Positions 26,806-36,350 are shown, counted from the stretch's first letter. The stretch: DNA of 64,000 nucleotides from Nocardia exalbida NBRC 100660 (GCF_000308575.1 NZ_BAFZ01000068.1:104112-168111), one strand, 5' to 3'. Translations and numbers: made by a program. The notes: a model not told the origin generated them from the letters alone.

Positions 26806-27984
26806 CTAGTTGCCGGGGACGGGGCGCGACAGCTCGTCGCCGGTGACGCCGGGCGGCCGGGCCGACCCGTTGTCCGGGATGTCGGGACGTGGCGCATTCG
26901 CCGAACCGCGTACCTGCAGGGCGGGATCGCTGGTGACGCAGTAGTTGTAGAGCCGGATCCTGGTGTCGGTCATCTTGTCCGTGGGCACGACGGGGATGGT
27001 GTCGTACTCGCAGGTGGGGCGCGGCCAGATGTCGACCAGCGTGTAGAAGGCGTTGTCGTGGGCGGGTATGCCCAGCGCCTCCGAGCCGACCCGCAGCGCA
27101 GGGAACAGGGCCGAGATGGCCGGTGCGCGCAGCTTGGCGGCCTTGGTGATCGCGACGAAGTTCGTGACCAGGTCGGTGAGGGGGTCCTGGGTGCGGGAGA
27201 CGAAACCGCCGAGGGTGCGGAGCTGGACCGGCCCTTCGTCCAGGAGGTGACGCACCTCCTGGTCGGCCGCGGTCAGCTGCTCGAACAGCACACCGCCCGT
27301 GCGAGTGAGTGTCGCGAGGTCCGGCTGCGCATGCGAGGTCGTCTCCGCGATCACCTCGAGGTTCTCGATCAACTGCCGTGTCTGCGGAAGCAGCTCGGTC
27401 AACCCGGCCATGGCACGGCTGATGCCCGACACCATGTTCCGCAACTGGTCGGGACCGCCTGCCAAGGCCTTGTCGAGTTCATCGACGATGATGGTCAGCC
27501 GGTCCGGGTTCATGCCGCCGATGAGTCCGCTGAGGTTGGTGAGCACCGACTGCACCGTCACCGGGACGGTGGTCTGGGAGCGTTCCACCAACGCACCGTC
27601 GGTGAGGTAAGGACCGGTATCGGAGTCCGGGCGGAAGTCCAGGTACTGCTCGCCCGCCGCGGACAACCGGCCGACGGCGACCGTGCCGCCCACCGGGATC
27701 TTCGCCGAGGAGTCGATCTCGGCGACGGCCGCGACGCCGCTGCCCGCGACTTTCACCTCGCGGACCTTTCCCACCCTGGTGCCGCGGAAGGTGACGTCGT
27801 TGCCTGCCGACAATCCGCCCGACGACTGGAGTTCCACCGTCACCGAGTAGTTGCTCGGCAGCGGATTGATCCGCAGGACTTCCGCGCCGAGATAGACCGC
27901 GCCGAGAACCAGCACCACGACCAATCCCAGGTTGGCGAGCGCGACGCGGTGCCGTACGAGCCACTGCCACAAGGGAGGATTCAT
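26806..27984 (-). CDS. mceF: MceF, Mce/MlaD substrate-binding subunit
   Basis: The product is 392 residues: N-terminal membrane anchor (about 8-30), MlaD/Mce domain (about 38-120, with G-G-L-S-A-G-N-D-V-T-F-R-G-T-R-V-G-K-V), a long helical region and a Pro-rich end. Six such subunits form a shuttle tube that moves lipids across the periplasm to the YrbE permease. It overlaps mceE by 4 bases (ATGA). It is the sixth mce gene in order, hence MceF. Confidence 0.93.
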   Translation of the reverse strand: MNPPLWQWLVRHRVALANLGLVVVLVLGAVYLGAEVLRINPLPSNYSVTVELQSSGGLSAGNDVTFRGTRVGKVREVKVAGSGVAAVAEIDSSAKIPVGGTVAVGRLSAAGEQYLDFRPDSDTGPYLTDGALVERSQTTVPVTVQSVLTNLSGLIGGMNPDRLTIIVDELDKALAGGPDQLRNMVSGISRAMAGLTELLPQTRQLIENLEVIAETTSHAQPDLATLTRTGGVLFEQLTAADQEVRHLLDEGPVQLRTLGGFVSRTQDPLTDLVTNFVAITKAAKLRAPAISALFPALRVGSEALGIPAHDNAFYTLVDIWPRPTCEYDTIPVVPTDKMTDTRIRLYNYCVTSDPALQVRGSANAPRPDIPDNGSARPPGVTGDELSRPVPGN

Positions 27985-29102
27985 CGTTCTCCCCCTTGCC
28001 GCGGCTGTTGCGGAGGACTGGTGACCCGTCCGATCACCTTCTCGATGACCTGCGCCAGGCTGCCGATGAACGCGGGCACGTCGCCGATCTCGGGCACCCT
28101 GCTTCCGCTGGGATCGGTCAAGGCGCCGACACTGAGATAGGACACCGTCGCGGCGACGGCCAAGGCGGGGCCGTCCAGGCTCGCCATCAACGACGGGTAC
28201 AGGGTGTGCAGGCCGTCCAAGGTTCCCCCCAGGTCGTCACCCATCTGGGTGAAGCCCGACATCAATCGCTGGATGCTGTCGAAGAGGCTGACGGCTTGGG
28301 GCCCGGTGGTCTCGGTGAAATCGCCGAGCGCGGTCATCGTCGTCGACACTTTGTCGAGCAGGTCGACGATGGACTGGTTGTTCTCGGCGAACAGCGCCAA
28401 CAACGCCGGAAACGTGTCGGCGGCCGCGCCCAGTTCGGCTTTCCGTCCGGCCAATTCCCCGGTCAGCACGTTGAGGCCGGTCAGGGTGTTGTCGATGTCT
28501 CCGGTTCGCTGGTTCAGCGCGGCGATGACAGCGGTCATCTCGCTGATCAGATGCGCCAGCTGCGGGGCGCGACCGGCGAACATCGAATCCATCTCGGAGG
28601 TGATCTTCGCGGCCTGATTGATGCCGCCGCCGTTGATGAGCATCGAGACCGACATCATCAGCTGCTCGACGGACGCGGCGGCCGAGGTGTGCTCGGTGCC
28701 GATGATGTCACCGGCGCGCAGATTCGCACCATCCGCTGCCGCCGCGGGCAACGTCATCGCGACGAAGATGTCTCCGAGCGGCGTCGCCTGACGCAGTTCG
28801 GCGGTGGTGCCCCGTGGGAGCTCGATATCCTCCCTGATCAGCATTTCCACCTCCGCGATGAAGTTGGTCGTGCTGATCGCGGTGACGACTCCGATGTCGG
28901 TCCCACCGATCTTCACGTGCGCGTGATCGGGCAGGTTGAGCGCGTCACGGAATGCCGCGCGAATCGGGTAGCCCGGGGCGCCGATGCCGGGTTTGGGCAT
29001 CGGCAGACTGGACACCGTCACGGTGCAGCCGGTCGCCGTGCTCACCGTCGCGACCAGCGCTGCCGCCATCGCGGTGCGTCGAAGCCCATGCGTACCGATC
29101 AT
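27981..29102 (-). CDS. mceE: MceE, lipoprotein Mce subunit
   Basis: The 373-residue protein has a lipoprotein-type signal ending V-S-T-A-T-G-C (Cys at about 26), followed by a Mce/MlaD domain (about 44-125, with D-H-A-H-V-K-I-G-G-T-D-I-G-V-V) and a helical tail. The lipobox is the mark of MceE/LprN-type subunits. It overlaps both neighbours by 4 bases. Confidence 0.93.
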   Translation of the reverse strand: MIGTHGLRRTAMAAALVATVSTATGCTVTVSSLPMPKPGIGAPGYPIRAAFRDALNLPDHAHVKIGGTDIGVVTAISTTNFIAEVEMLIREDIELPRGTTAELRQATPLGDIFVAMTLPAAAADGANLRAGDIIGTEHTSAAASVEQLMMSVSMLINGGGINQAAKITSEMDSMFAGRAPQLAHLISEMTAVIAALNQRTGDIDNTLTGLNVLTGELAGRKAELGAAADTFPALLALFAENNQSIVDLLDKVSTTMTALGDFTETTGPQAVSLFDSIQRLMSGFTQMGDDLGGTLDGLHTLYPSLMASLDGPALAVAATVSYLSVGALTDPSGSRVPEIGDVPAFIGSLAQVIEKVIGRVTSPPQQPRQGGER

Positions 29103-30199
29103 TTCGTGATCCCCAGAAGTGCTGCGGTGAGGCCGAAGTCGGGCCCGAAGTCCTGGATCTTCCCGGTACGGCAGCCGTCGAGGCGCATCTGGATCCGCTC
29201 GCAGAACTGCGACACGACTTCGTTGTCGAGCAGGACCTTGTCGGTCAGCGCGTGCAGGCGCAGCGCTTGGTGCTCCCGGCTGACGGAGTTGGACAGGTTC
29301 TCGAACAGCAGTGGTCCGATGTCGACGATCTCGGTGAGGCCGCGGGCGTTGGCGCGCATCTGCTCGGTGATCGTCGTGAATCGCTCCAGCGCACCGGCGA
29401 GCTGATCGGAGTTCTCGCCCACCAGGCTGCCGGTGTTGGTGACGAACTGGTCCAGCTGTTGCAGTACCGCCTGCAGGCCGGGCGCCTGGTCACCCATCAG
29501 CTGCACCAGCTCGGTGAGACGGCCGCTGAAATCGCGCACGGTCTGGTCGTTCTGGGCGATGATCTGGGTGATCTCATTGAGTTTGATGATGGTGTTCGAA
29601 ATCTGGTCCTTGTTGGCGAAGGTCACCTCGAAGGCCGAGGACAGCGCGTCCAATGTCTCGCGCAGTCGGTCGCCGCTGCCGTCCAGGAGCGGGAACAGGA
29701 CCCGGCTTGCCATGGGGCCGTTCTCGTTGTCACCCTTCAGGGCCGCGCCGAGCTGGTCGAAGTTCTGCAGGATGCGGTCGAGCTCGACCGGTGTCCGAGT
29801 CCTGGCCAGCGGGATGTGCGCGCCGTCGGCCAGGATCGGTCCGTCACCGCCGTAGGCCGGCGCGAGCTCGACATGGCGGTTGGTGATCAGCTGCGGCGAC
29901 ACCAGGGCGGCGATGGCATCGGCCGGGATCTTCGTTCCCTTCTCCAAGCTCATGGTGACCTGGACGTAGCTGCCCTTGGCCGCCACCGTGTCGACCCGGC
30001 CGACCGGAACGCCCAGCACCGCCACCTCGTTGCCCGCGTAGAGCCCGGCGACATTCTCGAAGTCGGCGCTGATGCGCACGTGCTCGCCGAGGTATTGCCT
30101 GGGCAGCGAGGTCAGGCTGTCCGGTACCAGCGCGCAACTCCCGGTGACCAGCGCGGCCACGATCAGCCCACCGATCTGGGCGAATCGTCGTGTTCTCAT
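29099..30199 (-). CDS. mceD: MceD, Mce/MlaD substrate-binding subunit
   Basis: The 366-residue product starts M-R-T-R-R-F-A-Q-I-G-G with one hydrophobic segment (also a possible lipobox T-G-S-C), a Mce/MlaD domain (V-A-G-L-Y-A-G-N-E-V-A-V-L-G-V-P-V-G-R-V) and a long coiled helical region. ATG at 30199 is chosen because it shares its A with the stop of mceC (TGATG); the longer frame upstream is mceC read out of frame. Mce subunits are usually anchored by their N-terminal helix. A lipobox in the fourth gene as well as the fifth would be slightly unusual. Confidence 0.92.
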   Translation of the reverse strand: MRTRRFAQIGGLIVAALVTGSCALVPDSLTSLPRQYLGEHVRISADFENVAGLYAGNEVAVLGVPVGRVDTVAAKGSYVQVTMSLEKGTKIPADAIAALVSPQLITNRHVELAPAYGGDGPILADGAHIPLARTRTPVELDRILQNFDQLGAALKGDNENGPMASRVLFPLLDGSGDRLRETLDALSSAFEVTFANKDQISNTIIKLNEITQIIAQNDQTVRDFSGRLTELVQLMGDQAPGLQAVLQQLDQFVTNTGSLVGENSDQLAGALERFTTITEQMRANARGLTEIVDIGPLLFENLSNSVSREHQALRLHALTDKVLLDNEVVSQFCERIQMRLDGCRTGKIQDFGPDFGLTAALLGITK

Positions 30200-31218
30200 C
30201 AGTTGCACCCCTGTACGGCTCGAGCGAAACACAGCCAGTTGTCCGGGAAGAACCATGGCGCCCACACGTCGCCGTACGGGCCGTTGCCGACGGCGTTGTT
30301 GAACTGCCGCAGGGCGATGGGCATGTTCTCGTAGAGGCGGTCCAGGTTGTCGCGGTTCTTCTCCAGGCCCTCCGACATGGTGTTCAGATCGTGGATCAGT
30401 GGCGCGAGCTGTCCGTTGTTCTCCAGACCCATCTGCTGCAGCAATCTCGACAGGGCCGCGACGTTGTCGAGCAATTGCCTCAGCAGATCCTGCCGCTGCC
30501 GTACCGCATTGCCGATCGCTTCTCCGCGGGTCAGCAACAGCAACACGCTGTTCTGATTGTCGGAGACGAGCTGGGACACCTGGTCCATGCTCTTCAGCAG
30601 GGAATCCACCTCGTCCCGGCGATCGGTGACGACCTTGGCGAGCGCACCGATACTGTCGAGCGCCTGGACCGCCAGCTGCGGGGAATCCCCCATCTGCTGG
30701 TCGACCAGATCCAGCGCCTGGCGGAGTTTCTGCGGATCGATGCGCTCGATGCGCTCGAACGAGTTCTTGTATTTCGGGTCCTGGATGACCTTGCTCAGGT
30801 TGTAGGGCACCGAAGTGTTCTCGATCCGAATGCGGTTGCCCGGGAGTCCTTTTCCGTCGCCCGGCACCAGGTCCACGTGTAACCGGCCGAGGATCGTCGA
30901 CATCTTGATGGCCGCGCGCGCATCCGGCCCCAAGCGCAGATCGCGGCGGACCTTCAGATCCACCAGGACCTTGGTGCCCTCGAGGCGAACGGAGTGCACC
31001 TGGCCGACCTCGATTCCGGATACGTCGACCGTCGCGCCGGGACGCAGACCGGCGGCCTGGGCGAATTCGACGTGGATGGTCTTGTCTCCCAGCCGGGCCT
31101 GAGTCAAGACACTCGATCCGATCAGCAGCGCCGCCACCGTGGCCGCCGCGATCAGGCCGAGCCGCAGATATCGATTCCGCAGGAATCCCGGCGCTGGAAT
31201 GCTTTTGATCATCGGCAC
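30199..31218 (-). CDS. mceC: MceC, Mce/MlaD substrate-binding subunit
   Basis: The 339-residue protein has an N-terminal anchor helix (about 20-38), a Mce/MlaD domain (about 45-125, A-A-G-L-R-P-G-A-T-V-D-V-S-G-I-E-V-G-Q-V) and helical C-terminal half. It ends with two cysteines in W-L-C-F-A-R-A-V-Q-G-C-N. The start overlaps mceB by 10 bases. Confidence 0.92.
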   Translation of the reverse strand: MPMIKSIPAPGFLRNRYLRLGLIAAATVAALLIGSSVLTQARLGDKTIHVEFAQAAGLRPGATVDVSGIEVGQVHSVRLEGTKVLVDLKVRRDLRLGPDARAAIKMSTILGRLHVDLVPGDGKGLPGNRIRIENTSVPYNLSKVIQDPKYKNSFERIERIDPQKLRQALDLVDQQMGDSPQLAVQALDSIGALAKVVTDRRDEVDSLLKSMDQVSQLVSDNQNSVLLLLTRGEAIGNAVRQRQDLLRQLLDNVAALSRLLQQMGLENNGQLAPLIHDLNTMSEGLEKNRDNLDRLYENMPIALRQFNNAVGNGPYGDVWAPWFFPDNWLCFARAVQGCN

Positions 31219-32231
31219 ACTTCCGAATGCGAGTTACCGCCCACCTGGGAGAACAGTCCGGGAGGCAACAGCACACCCCACAGGGACACGTCCAGGCTGC
31301 ACAGGTAGGCGTTTCCGTAGGCGCCGTTGCTGGTGAAGCGGGCGACGCCGTTGAGGACGGCGGGCAGTTCGACCGCGGCGCGGTCCAGCGAGGCGCCGTT
31401 GAGCAGCAGCAACGCGACACCCGTTGTGGCGTCGTTCTGCGCCTTCGCCAGGCCGGGCTTGACCTGCATGATCAGCCCGGTCAGTGCGTCGGTCGTGTCG
31501 GCTACCCGGTCGACCGAGTGCTTCAGGCTCTCTCCTTGCGAGTAGAGGGCCTCCACCAGCGCCCTGGCCTGCGTGAGCAGCGTCTCGAGTTCGCCGCTGC
31601 GATGGGCGAGACCACCGATCACCGAGCTCAGATTGCCCAGGACCTCCCCCAGGATCTTGTCGCGCTGCCCGAAGGTGCCCGCGAGCTGGGATGCTTGCAC
31701 GATCAGATTGCCGAGGGACACCTGATTGCCCTGGAGGGCCTGGATCAACGTTTCGGACAGGGAGTTGACCTGGTCCGGTTGCAGCACGCTGAACAGCGGT
31801 TCGAATCCGGACAGGAGCGCGGACACGTCGAACGACGGCTCGGTTCGCTCCAAGGGAATCCGGGTCCCCGGCGCGACCACGGTGCCCGCTTCCTTGCCCG
31901 GCGCCAGGGCGATATAGCGCTGCCCGATCAGGTTCTGGTATCGCACCAGCGCCTTGGTCGTGGTGGTGAGATGCTGGCGTTCATCGAGCCGGAAATCGAC
32001 CTCGGCGCGGTAGCCGTCGGTGAAATCGATCTTGTCCACGCGGCCGACCCGCACGCCTGCCATGCGTACGTCGTCGCCGACGCGCAGCCCCAGCACATCG
32101 GAGAAGACCGCCGAATAGCGATGGGTGTCGCCGTCCACCGACCGCTGCAAAGTGGACCAGATGGTGAAGGTGAGCGCGACGGCGACCACCGCGAACACAC
32201 TGAATCCCGCGAGGGCCTTGGCTGATTTCAT
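31209..32231 (-). CDS. mceB: MceB, Mce/MlaD substrate-binding subunit
   Basis: The 340-residue protein has an N-terminal anchor (about 9-27) and a Mce/MlaD domain (about 35-120, with L-G-L-R-V-G-D-D-V-R-M-A-G-V-R-V-G-R-V). The later part contains the MceB-like stretch G-A-Y-G-N-A-Y-L-C-S-L-D and ends with a cysteine (S-E-V-C-R). It overlaps mceA by 4 bases. Confidence 0.92.
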   Translation of the reverse strand: MKSAKALAGFSVFAVVAVALTFTIWSTLQRSVDGDTHRYSAVFSDVLGLRVGDDVRMAGVRVGRVDKIDFTDGYRAEVDFRLDERQHLTTTTKALVRYQNLIGQRYIALAPGKEAGTVVAPGTRIPLERTEPSFDVSALLSGFEPLFSVLQPDQVNSLSETLIQALQGNQVSLGNLIVQASQLAGTFGQRDKILGEVLGNLSSVIGGLAHRSGELETLLTQARALVEALYSQGESLKHSVDRVADTTDALTGLIMQVKPGLAKAQNDATTGVALLLLNGASLDRAAVELPAVLNGVARFTSNGAYGNAYLCSLDVSLWGVLLPPGLFSQVGGNSHSEVCR

Positions 32232-33679
32232 TTACCCGGCCCTTCGTTGTCGGCGGCTACGGTGACCGATCCGCCGGCCAGTACCGGACTCAGCAGCAGG
32301 TACTGCGCCACGGTCGGCCGCGTTCCGACGATCGCCGCCACGGCATCGGATCCGCGCAGCGCGATCGGCTTCGCGGTGGTGCCGGGATCCGGCGTGCCGG
32401 GCTCGGTCGGTGCGACGGCATTCGGCGTCGGCGAGAGACTCGGGATGGACGGCAGACCCGGAATGAAGGGAAGACCGGGAATCGCGGGCAGGCTCGGAAG
32501 CACCAGCCCCATGGCACCCAGTGGTGCGGGCGCGGCCGGTACCGGTGCGGGGCCTGCCGCATCGAGCCACTTCGGAATCAATTGCGGCGGATAGTTCTGC
32601 TCCGGAGCCACCTCCGGGACAGAGGCTCCACCGCAGCGGGGACCGTACTGGTCGCCGTAGTGGGGGCAGTCCTTCGCCGTGTACTGCTGGAAAGGCGTGA
32701 ACGAGACATCCATCTTCCACACCATCTGTCTGGCCGGGCCGAAGTGGAACGTGGTGGCCAGCCGTTGCAGTGCCACGTTGAGGTTCGCGGCGGTGTAGGG
32801 AATGGCTTCCGGATCCTTGGCCAGACCACCGAACAGATCGTCCAGTCCGGAGACGAGGAACTTGCCCGCGTCGGGATTACGCGCGAACAGCGCGTTGACC
32901 GTTTCGACCGTCGCGTTTCCGGTGGTCAGCAGGTCGATGAGTTTCGCTCGCCGTTCGGCCAGCGTCCGCGCGGTGGTCACCGACTCCGACAGCACCCCGA
33001 CCAGCTCGGGAGCCGACTGGCTCAACGCGATCGACGCTCGCCCGAGATCCCCGAACAGCGCGTCGACGCCGGGAGTCGCCCTGATCTCGGTCAGCCAGTT
33101 GTCCAGGCGCTCTATCGTCGAGCCGGGAACCCGCGCCGAGGGATCCAGCGCCGCCGAGAGGGTGGCCAGCACGCGGCCCAGCTTCTCGGGCTGGATGTTG
33201 TCGAGCACGTTGCGCAGCACGTTCAACGTGGTCTGCAACGCCACCGTCTCGCTGCCGGTGTCCTCCGGAATGGTCGCACCGGCGCGCAGCGTCTTCGGTT
33301 CCGGCCCATTGTCGACGAGTTCGATCGCCGTGACGCCGAACAGATTGTTCGGAATCACCCTGGCGGTCACATTCACCGGAATGGTTTCGGCCACACCGGG
33401 CTTCAGATCCACGCTCGCCTGCTGCCGGGCGCCACGGGCCACCACGTCCACCGCGGCCACCCGGCCCACGACCATGCCGCGGAACTTGACGTCCGCGCGG
33501 CCCGGCAAGCCGTCGCCGGTACTGGTGAGCACGATGGTCACCGGCACCTTGTCCTCGAAGTAGCCGGTGTAGCGCAGCGCCAGCAGGTACAGCAGCACCG
33601 CGACCGTGGTCAGCACCGCCAGCCCGGCGAGGGTCAACTGCTTCGCGCTCGGTCCGCGGCCACTGGGGTCCAGAATCAT
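32228..33679 (-). CDS. mceA: MceA, Mce/MlaD substrate-binding subunit
   Basis: The product is 483 residues: anchor helix (about 18-38), Mce/MlaD domain (about 45-130, G-D-G-L-P-G-R-A-D-V-K-F-R-G-M-V-V-G-R-V), helical middle, and a Pro/Ala-rich low-complexity stretch near 385-450 (L-P-S-L-P-A-I-P-G-L-P-F-I-P and similar). ATG at 33679 is used; the frame open to 34306 covers yrbEB on the same strand in another frame. It begins 8 bases after yrbEB. Confidence 0.92.
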   Translation of the reverse strand: MILDPSGRGPSAKQLTLAGLAVLTTVAVLLYLLALRYTGYFEDKVPVTIVLTSTGDGLPGRADVKFRGMVVGRVAAVDVVARGARQQASVDLKPGVAETIPVNVTARVIPNNLFGVTAIELVDNGPEPKTLRAGATIPEDTGSETVALQTTLNVLRNVLDNIQPEKLGRVLATLSAALDPSARVPGSTIERLDNWLTEIRATPGVDALFGDLGRASIALSQSAPELVGVLSESVTTARTLAERRAKLIDLLTTGNATVETVNALFARNPDAGKFLVSGLDDLFGGLAKDPEAIPYTAANLNVALQRLATTFHFGPARQMVWKMDVSFTPFQQYTAKDCPHYGDQYGPRCGGASVPEVAPEQNYPPQLIPKWLDAAGPAPVPAAPAPLGAMGLVLPSLPAIPGLPFIPGLPSIPSLSPTPNAVAPTEPGTPDPGTTAKPIALRGSDAVAAIVGTRPTVAQYLLLSPVLAGGSVTVAADNEGPGK

Positions 33680-33687
33680 TGTCGGCC

Positions 33688-34557
33688 TTACCCCGAGATC
33701 CGGAATCCGGGATCGATACCCCAGATGGTCAATGTCAGGAAGAGATTGGCGAACACCATCACGACGATCACCATTTTGATGGCACGCCCGGCCGCGACCC
33801 CGACACCTTCCGGGCCACCGGTGGCGACATAGCCGTAGTAGCACTGGATGAACGTCGACAGCATCACGAACACCACCACTTTGAGCAGGGAGAAGAAGAC
33901 GTCCGTGCCGATCAGGAACTGGAAGAAGTAGTGATCGTAGGTACCGGCCGCCGTTCCGCCCAGGAACAGCACCGTGATCTTGGTGGCCAGGTAGGCGGTC
34001 GCGAGACCGATGCTGTACAGCGGGATGATGGTCAGGGTGGAGGCGATCATGCGCGTGCTGATCAGATAAGGAAGCGGGCGGATGGCGATGGACTCCAGCG
34101 CATCGATTTCCTCGGAGATCCGCATGGAGCCGAGTTGGGCGGTGAATCTGCATCCCGCTTGAATCGCGAAGGCCAAGGTCGCCAGAATGGGCGCGAGTTC
34201 CCTGGTGGTGGCGAAGCCGGAGATCGCGCCGGTGAGCGGCGACATCGTGAGGAGGTTCAGCGCCGTGAACGACTCCATGCCGACGATGATCCCGCCGAAC
34301 GCGCACAGGATGACGACGACGCCGATCGTGCCGCCGCCCACGATGAGCGAGCCGTTGCCCCAGCCGATATCGGCCGTCAGCCGCGTCACCTCACGGCGGT
34401 AGTGCCGCAGAACGAACGGGATGGCGGCCAGGGCCTGGAAGAATGTGATGGCCTGGTGCCCCAGGCGCTGATTGGCGTGCACCGGCGCCAGCGCGGCCCG
34501 ACCGACGGTGCGCAGCGGTTTCAGCGCCGGGGGTGTGTAGCTGCTCGCCACCCTCAC
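33688..34557 (-). CDS. yrbEB: YrbEB, MlaE-family Mce permease subunit
   Basis: The 289-residue membrane protein has five to six helices and MlaE-family signs: T-R-E-L-A-P-I-L-A-T-L-A-F-A-I-Q-A-G and M-R-I-S-E-E-I-D-A-L-E-S-I-A-I-R-P, the cytoplasmic helix contacting the ATPase MceG/Mkl. With YrbEA it forms the ABC-type permease of the Mce importer. Start overlaps yrbEA by 4 bases. No ATPase gene is in the window, as usual for Mce systems that share one ATPase. Confidence 0.94.
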   Translation of the reverse strand: MRVASSYTPPALKPLRTVGRAALAPVHANQRLGHQAITFFQALAAIPFVLRHYRREVTRLTADIGWGNGSLIVGGGTIGVVVILCAFGGIIVGMESFTALNLLTMSPLTGAISGFATTRELAPILATLAFAIQAGCRFTAQLGSMRISEEIDALESIAIRPLPYLISTRMIASTLTIIPLYSIGLATAYLATKITVLFLGGTAAGTYDHYFFQFLIGTDVFFSLLKVVVFVMLSTFIQCYYGYVATGGPEGVGVAAGRAIKMVIVVMVFANLFLTLTIWGIDPGFRISG

Positions 34558-35429
34558 ACCACCTTCGCCGGAAACAACGTGTTGTACAGCTGGGTGAGAA
34601 TGATGTTGGTGGCGAACAGCATCAGCGCGGAACTGACCACCGCCGAGTTCACCGCGTTGGCGACACCGCCTGGGCCACCGTGCGCGTGCAAACCGATGTC
34701 ACAGGCGATCACCGCGGTCAGCACCCCGAAGATCGCGGCCTTCACCAGGGCGATGATCAGGTCGTCGGCCACCGCGAAGGAGGCGAACGAGCTGATGAAC
34801 GAACCCGGCGTGCCGGATTGGGCGTACACATTGAACATGTAGGCGGTCGCGAAGCCGACGAAGACGACGAACCCGCAGAGCAAGACGCTCACCAGTACCG
34901 CCGCGGCGAGCCGGGGCGCGACCAGGCGGCGTACCGGGTCGACCCCCATCACCATCATCGCGTCGATCTCTTCCCGGATGGTGCGCGATCCCAGATCGGC
35001 ACAAATAGCCGAGCCGACCGCACCGGCGACCATCAATGCCGACACCAAAGGCGCGCCTTGGCGGATGATGCCCAATCCCGCGACCGCGCCGATGAATGTC
35101 GTGGCGCCCACTTGATTCACCAGTGCGCCGACCTGGATGGAGACCACGACGGCGATCGGAATGGCCACGAACACCGTCGGGGCCGCCGACACCCCGGCCA
35201 TGAACGCGCACTGCTTGATGAACTCCTGGTAGGGAAATCGTCCCCGGACCAGCGAAACGAACAGTTGGACAATCGCTTCGCGGCCCAGCGTGACTTGACG
35301 GCCCAGCGTTTCCAGCGAGCGTTGAGGGTGGCGCCGCCACAATCCCGAAGCGCCGGCGACCAACTTCTCGATCTCGCCCGGTTCCAGTGGCGGTTGCTTG
35401 TCGGCAGGCGATCGCAGCGAGGCAGTCAC
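34554..35429 (-). CDS. yrbEA: YrbEA, MlaE-family Mce permease subunit
   Basis: The 291-residue membrane protein of the MlaE family carries the coupling-helix motif S-R-T-I-R-E-E-I-D-A-M-M-V-M-G-V-D-P and L-V-A-P-R-L-A-A-A-V. GTG at 35429 is taken because AAAGGA lies about 10 bases upstream; an upstream ATG (35465) adds a basic tail. It starts the core mce cluster; a 300-base region before it holds a palindrome and probably the main promoter. Confidence 0.92.
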   Translation of the reverse strand: MTASLRSPADKQPPLEPGEIEKLVAGASGLWRRHPQRSLETLGRQVTLGREAIVQLFVSLVRGRFPYQEFIKQCAFMAGVSAAPTVFVAIPIAVVVSIQVGALVNQVGATTFIGAVAGLGIIRQGAPLVSALMVAGAVGSAICADLGSRTIREEIDAMMVMGVDPVRRLVAPRLAAAVLVSVLLCGFVVFVGFATAYMFNVYAQSGTPGSFISSFASFAVADDLIIALVKAAIFGVLTAVIACDIGLHAHGGPGGVANAVNSAVVSSALMLFATNIILTQLYNTLFPAKVV

Positions 35430-35733
35430 TGGTGGCCGTTCCTTTCGATTTCTCGTCCGCCGCACCAGCGGCCGCCCCTCCGATGGCCCGGAGCGTGTGA
35501 AGTGTTACACACCGCACAGACGTCATACAAGGGATAAGTGATTGACTATTTCTTCTACGATCGACCACTGCCGCAGGTCGGCCCCGGGTCAGCGCTCAGG
35601 CGAATCACGCAGGATTAACCTGCACCTATGCCTTATTCTTCGATAGGCGCCTACTCCATAGCGAGGCTCCGCGAGACAGTAAGTAATCGAACATTCCTCA
35701 TCGTCTCCAGGATGGACCAGGCGGGTGACGCGG
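35430..35733. other. AT-richer region before the mce core operon
   Basis: Around 300 bases with clearly lower GC than neighbours, especially 35510-35700. There is no gene. It contains the GTGTTACAC palindrome (listed separately) and likely holds a promoter for yrbEA to mas. Confidence 0.5.
35495..35512 (-). promoter_or_regulatory. Inverted repeat before yrbEA, candidate mce operator
   Basis: GTGTTACAC (35502-35510) is a perfect 9-base palindrome with central T, and an overlapping longer repeat GTGTG/CACAC frames 35495-35512. It lies 66-83 bases before the yrbEA start. GntR/FadR-type regulators control some mce operons and bind short GT/AC repeats; which regulator acts here is unknown. Confidence 0.4.
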
Positions 35734-35922
35734 CTAGGCGAGACCCTCCAACCACCGCTGCAGTAGCACCACCAGTGCGACGAGCACCGCACAGCCGGCC
35801 AGCAAGAGGCTGAGCGCAGCCACCCACATCCCGGCGCGAAGGACGGGATTCACCTTCATCCGCCCACCGAGGATCTTCACCACGATCACGAGAACGTCGA
35901 TGAGCCACACCACAGCCATCAT
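35734..35922 (-). CDS. Small two-helix membrane protein upstream of mce
   Basis: The 62-residue product is hydrophobic: helix one (M-A-V-V-W-L-I-D-V-L-V-I-V-V-K-I) and helix two (V-A-A-L-S-L-L-L-A-G-C-A-V-L-V-A-L-V-V-L-L) joined by a short basic loop G-R-M-K-V-N-P. The ATG at 35922 overlaps the TGA stop of the preceding small gene (TGATG), so the two are translationally coupled. A longer start at 35964 is possible. I recognise no family. It precedes yrbEA on the same strand by about 300 bases. Confidence 0.6.
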   Translation of the reverse strand: MMAVVWLIDVLVIVVKILGGRMKVNPVLRAGMWVAALSLLLAGCAVLVALVVLLQRWLEGLA

Positions 35923-36146
35923 CAGGTCATGCACACATTCGAGAAGGTGAGCACCGGCCAGCACACGATGGATCCCAGGAACGACATCACCAGGTCGATG
36001 CCGTGCATATCGCGCAGATGGCCGGTGTGGGTGAGCGTCCAGATCACCCCCGCCACCCCGTAGGGAACGCCGATGATGATGAGGGTGCCGAGGAACTCGG
36101 AGACCTTCATCTCGTAACCGAGTATCCGGTCGAGTCTCTTGAGCAT
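35922..36146 (-). CDS. Small membrane protein, partner of the next gene
   Basis: The 74-residue product has an amphipathic start (M-L-K-R-L-D-R-I-L-G-Y-E-M-K-V-S-E-F-L) and two hydrophobic segments (G-T-L-I-I-I-G-V-P-Y-G-V-A-G-V-I-W and V-M-S-F-L-G-S-I-V-C-W-P-V-L). ATG at 36146 has GGATG about 9 bases upstream; ATG at 36158 is an alternative. Stop and next start overlap. Its place just ahead of the mce genes suggests, but does not show, a role with the Mce machinery. Confidence 0.6.
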   Translation of the reverse strand: MLKRLDRILGYEMKVSEFLGTLIIIGVPYGVAGVIWTLTHTGHLRDMHGIDLVMSFLGSIVCWPVLTFSNVCMT

Positions 36147-36350
36147 GCGTCGATGCATCCTTTCGCTTCGATCCGCAGCTATGTTAGTCACAATTCTTAT
36201 CGGAACGGAAGCCTTTCCGGCAATCAGGCGCGGAAGTGCCGAATACGAGCAGGAAATAGGACCCCGCTGGCGGTCGATCCCGCCCATCATGTTGATGACG
36301 ATTCTCTCTATTGCTCGCGCGGGTCATGCCTCGCGACAGGCGGCCGAAGG

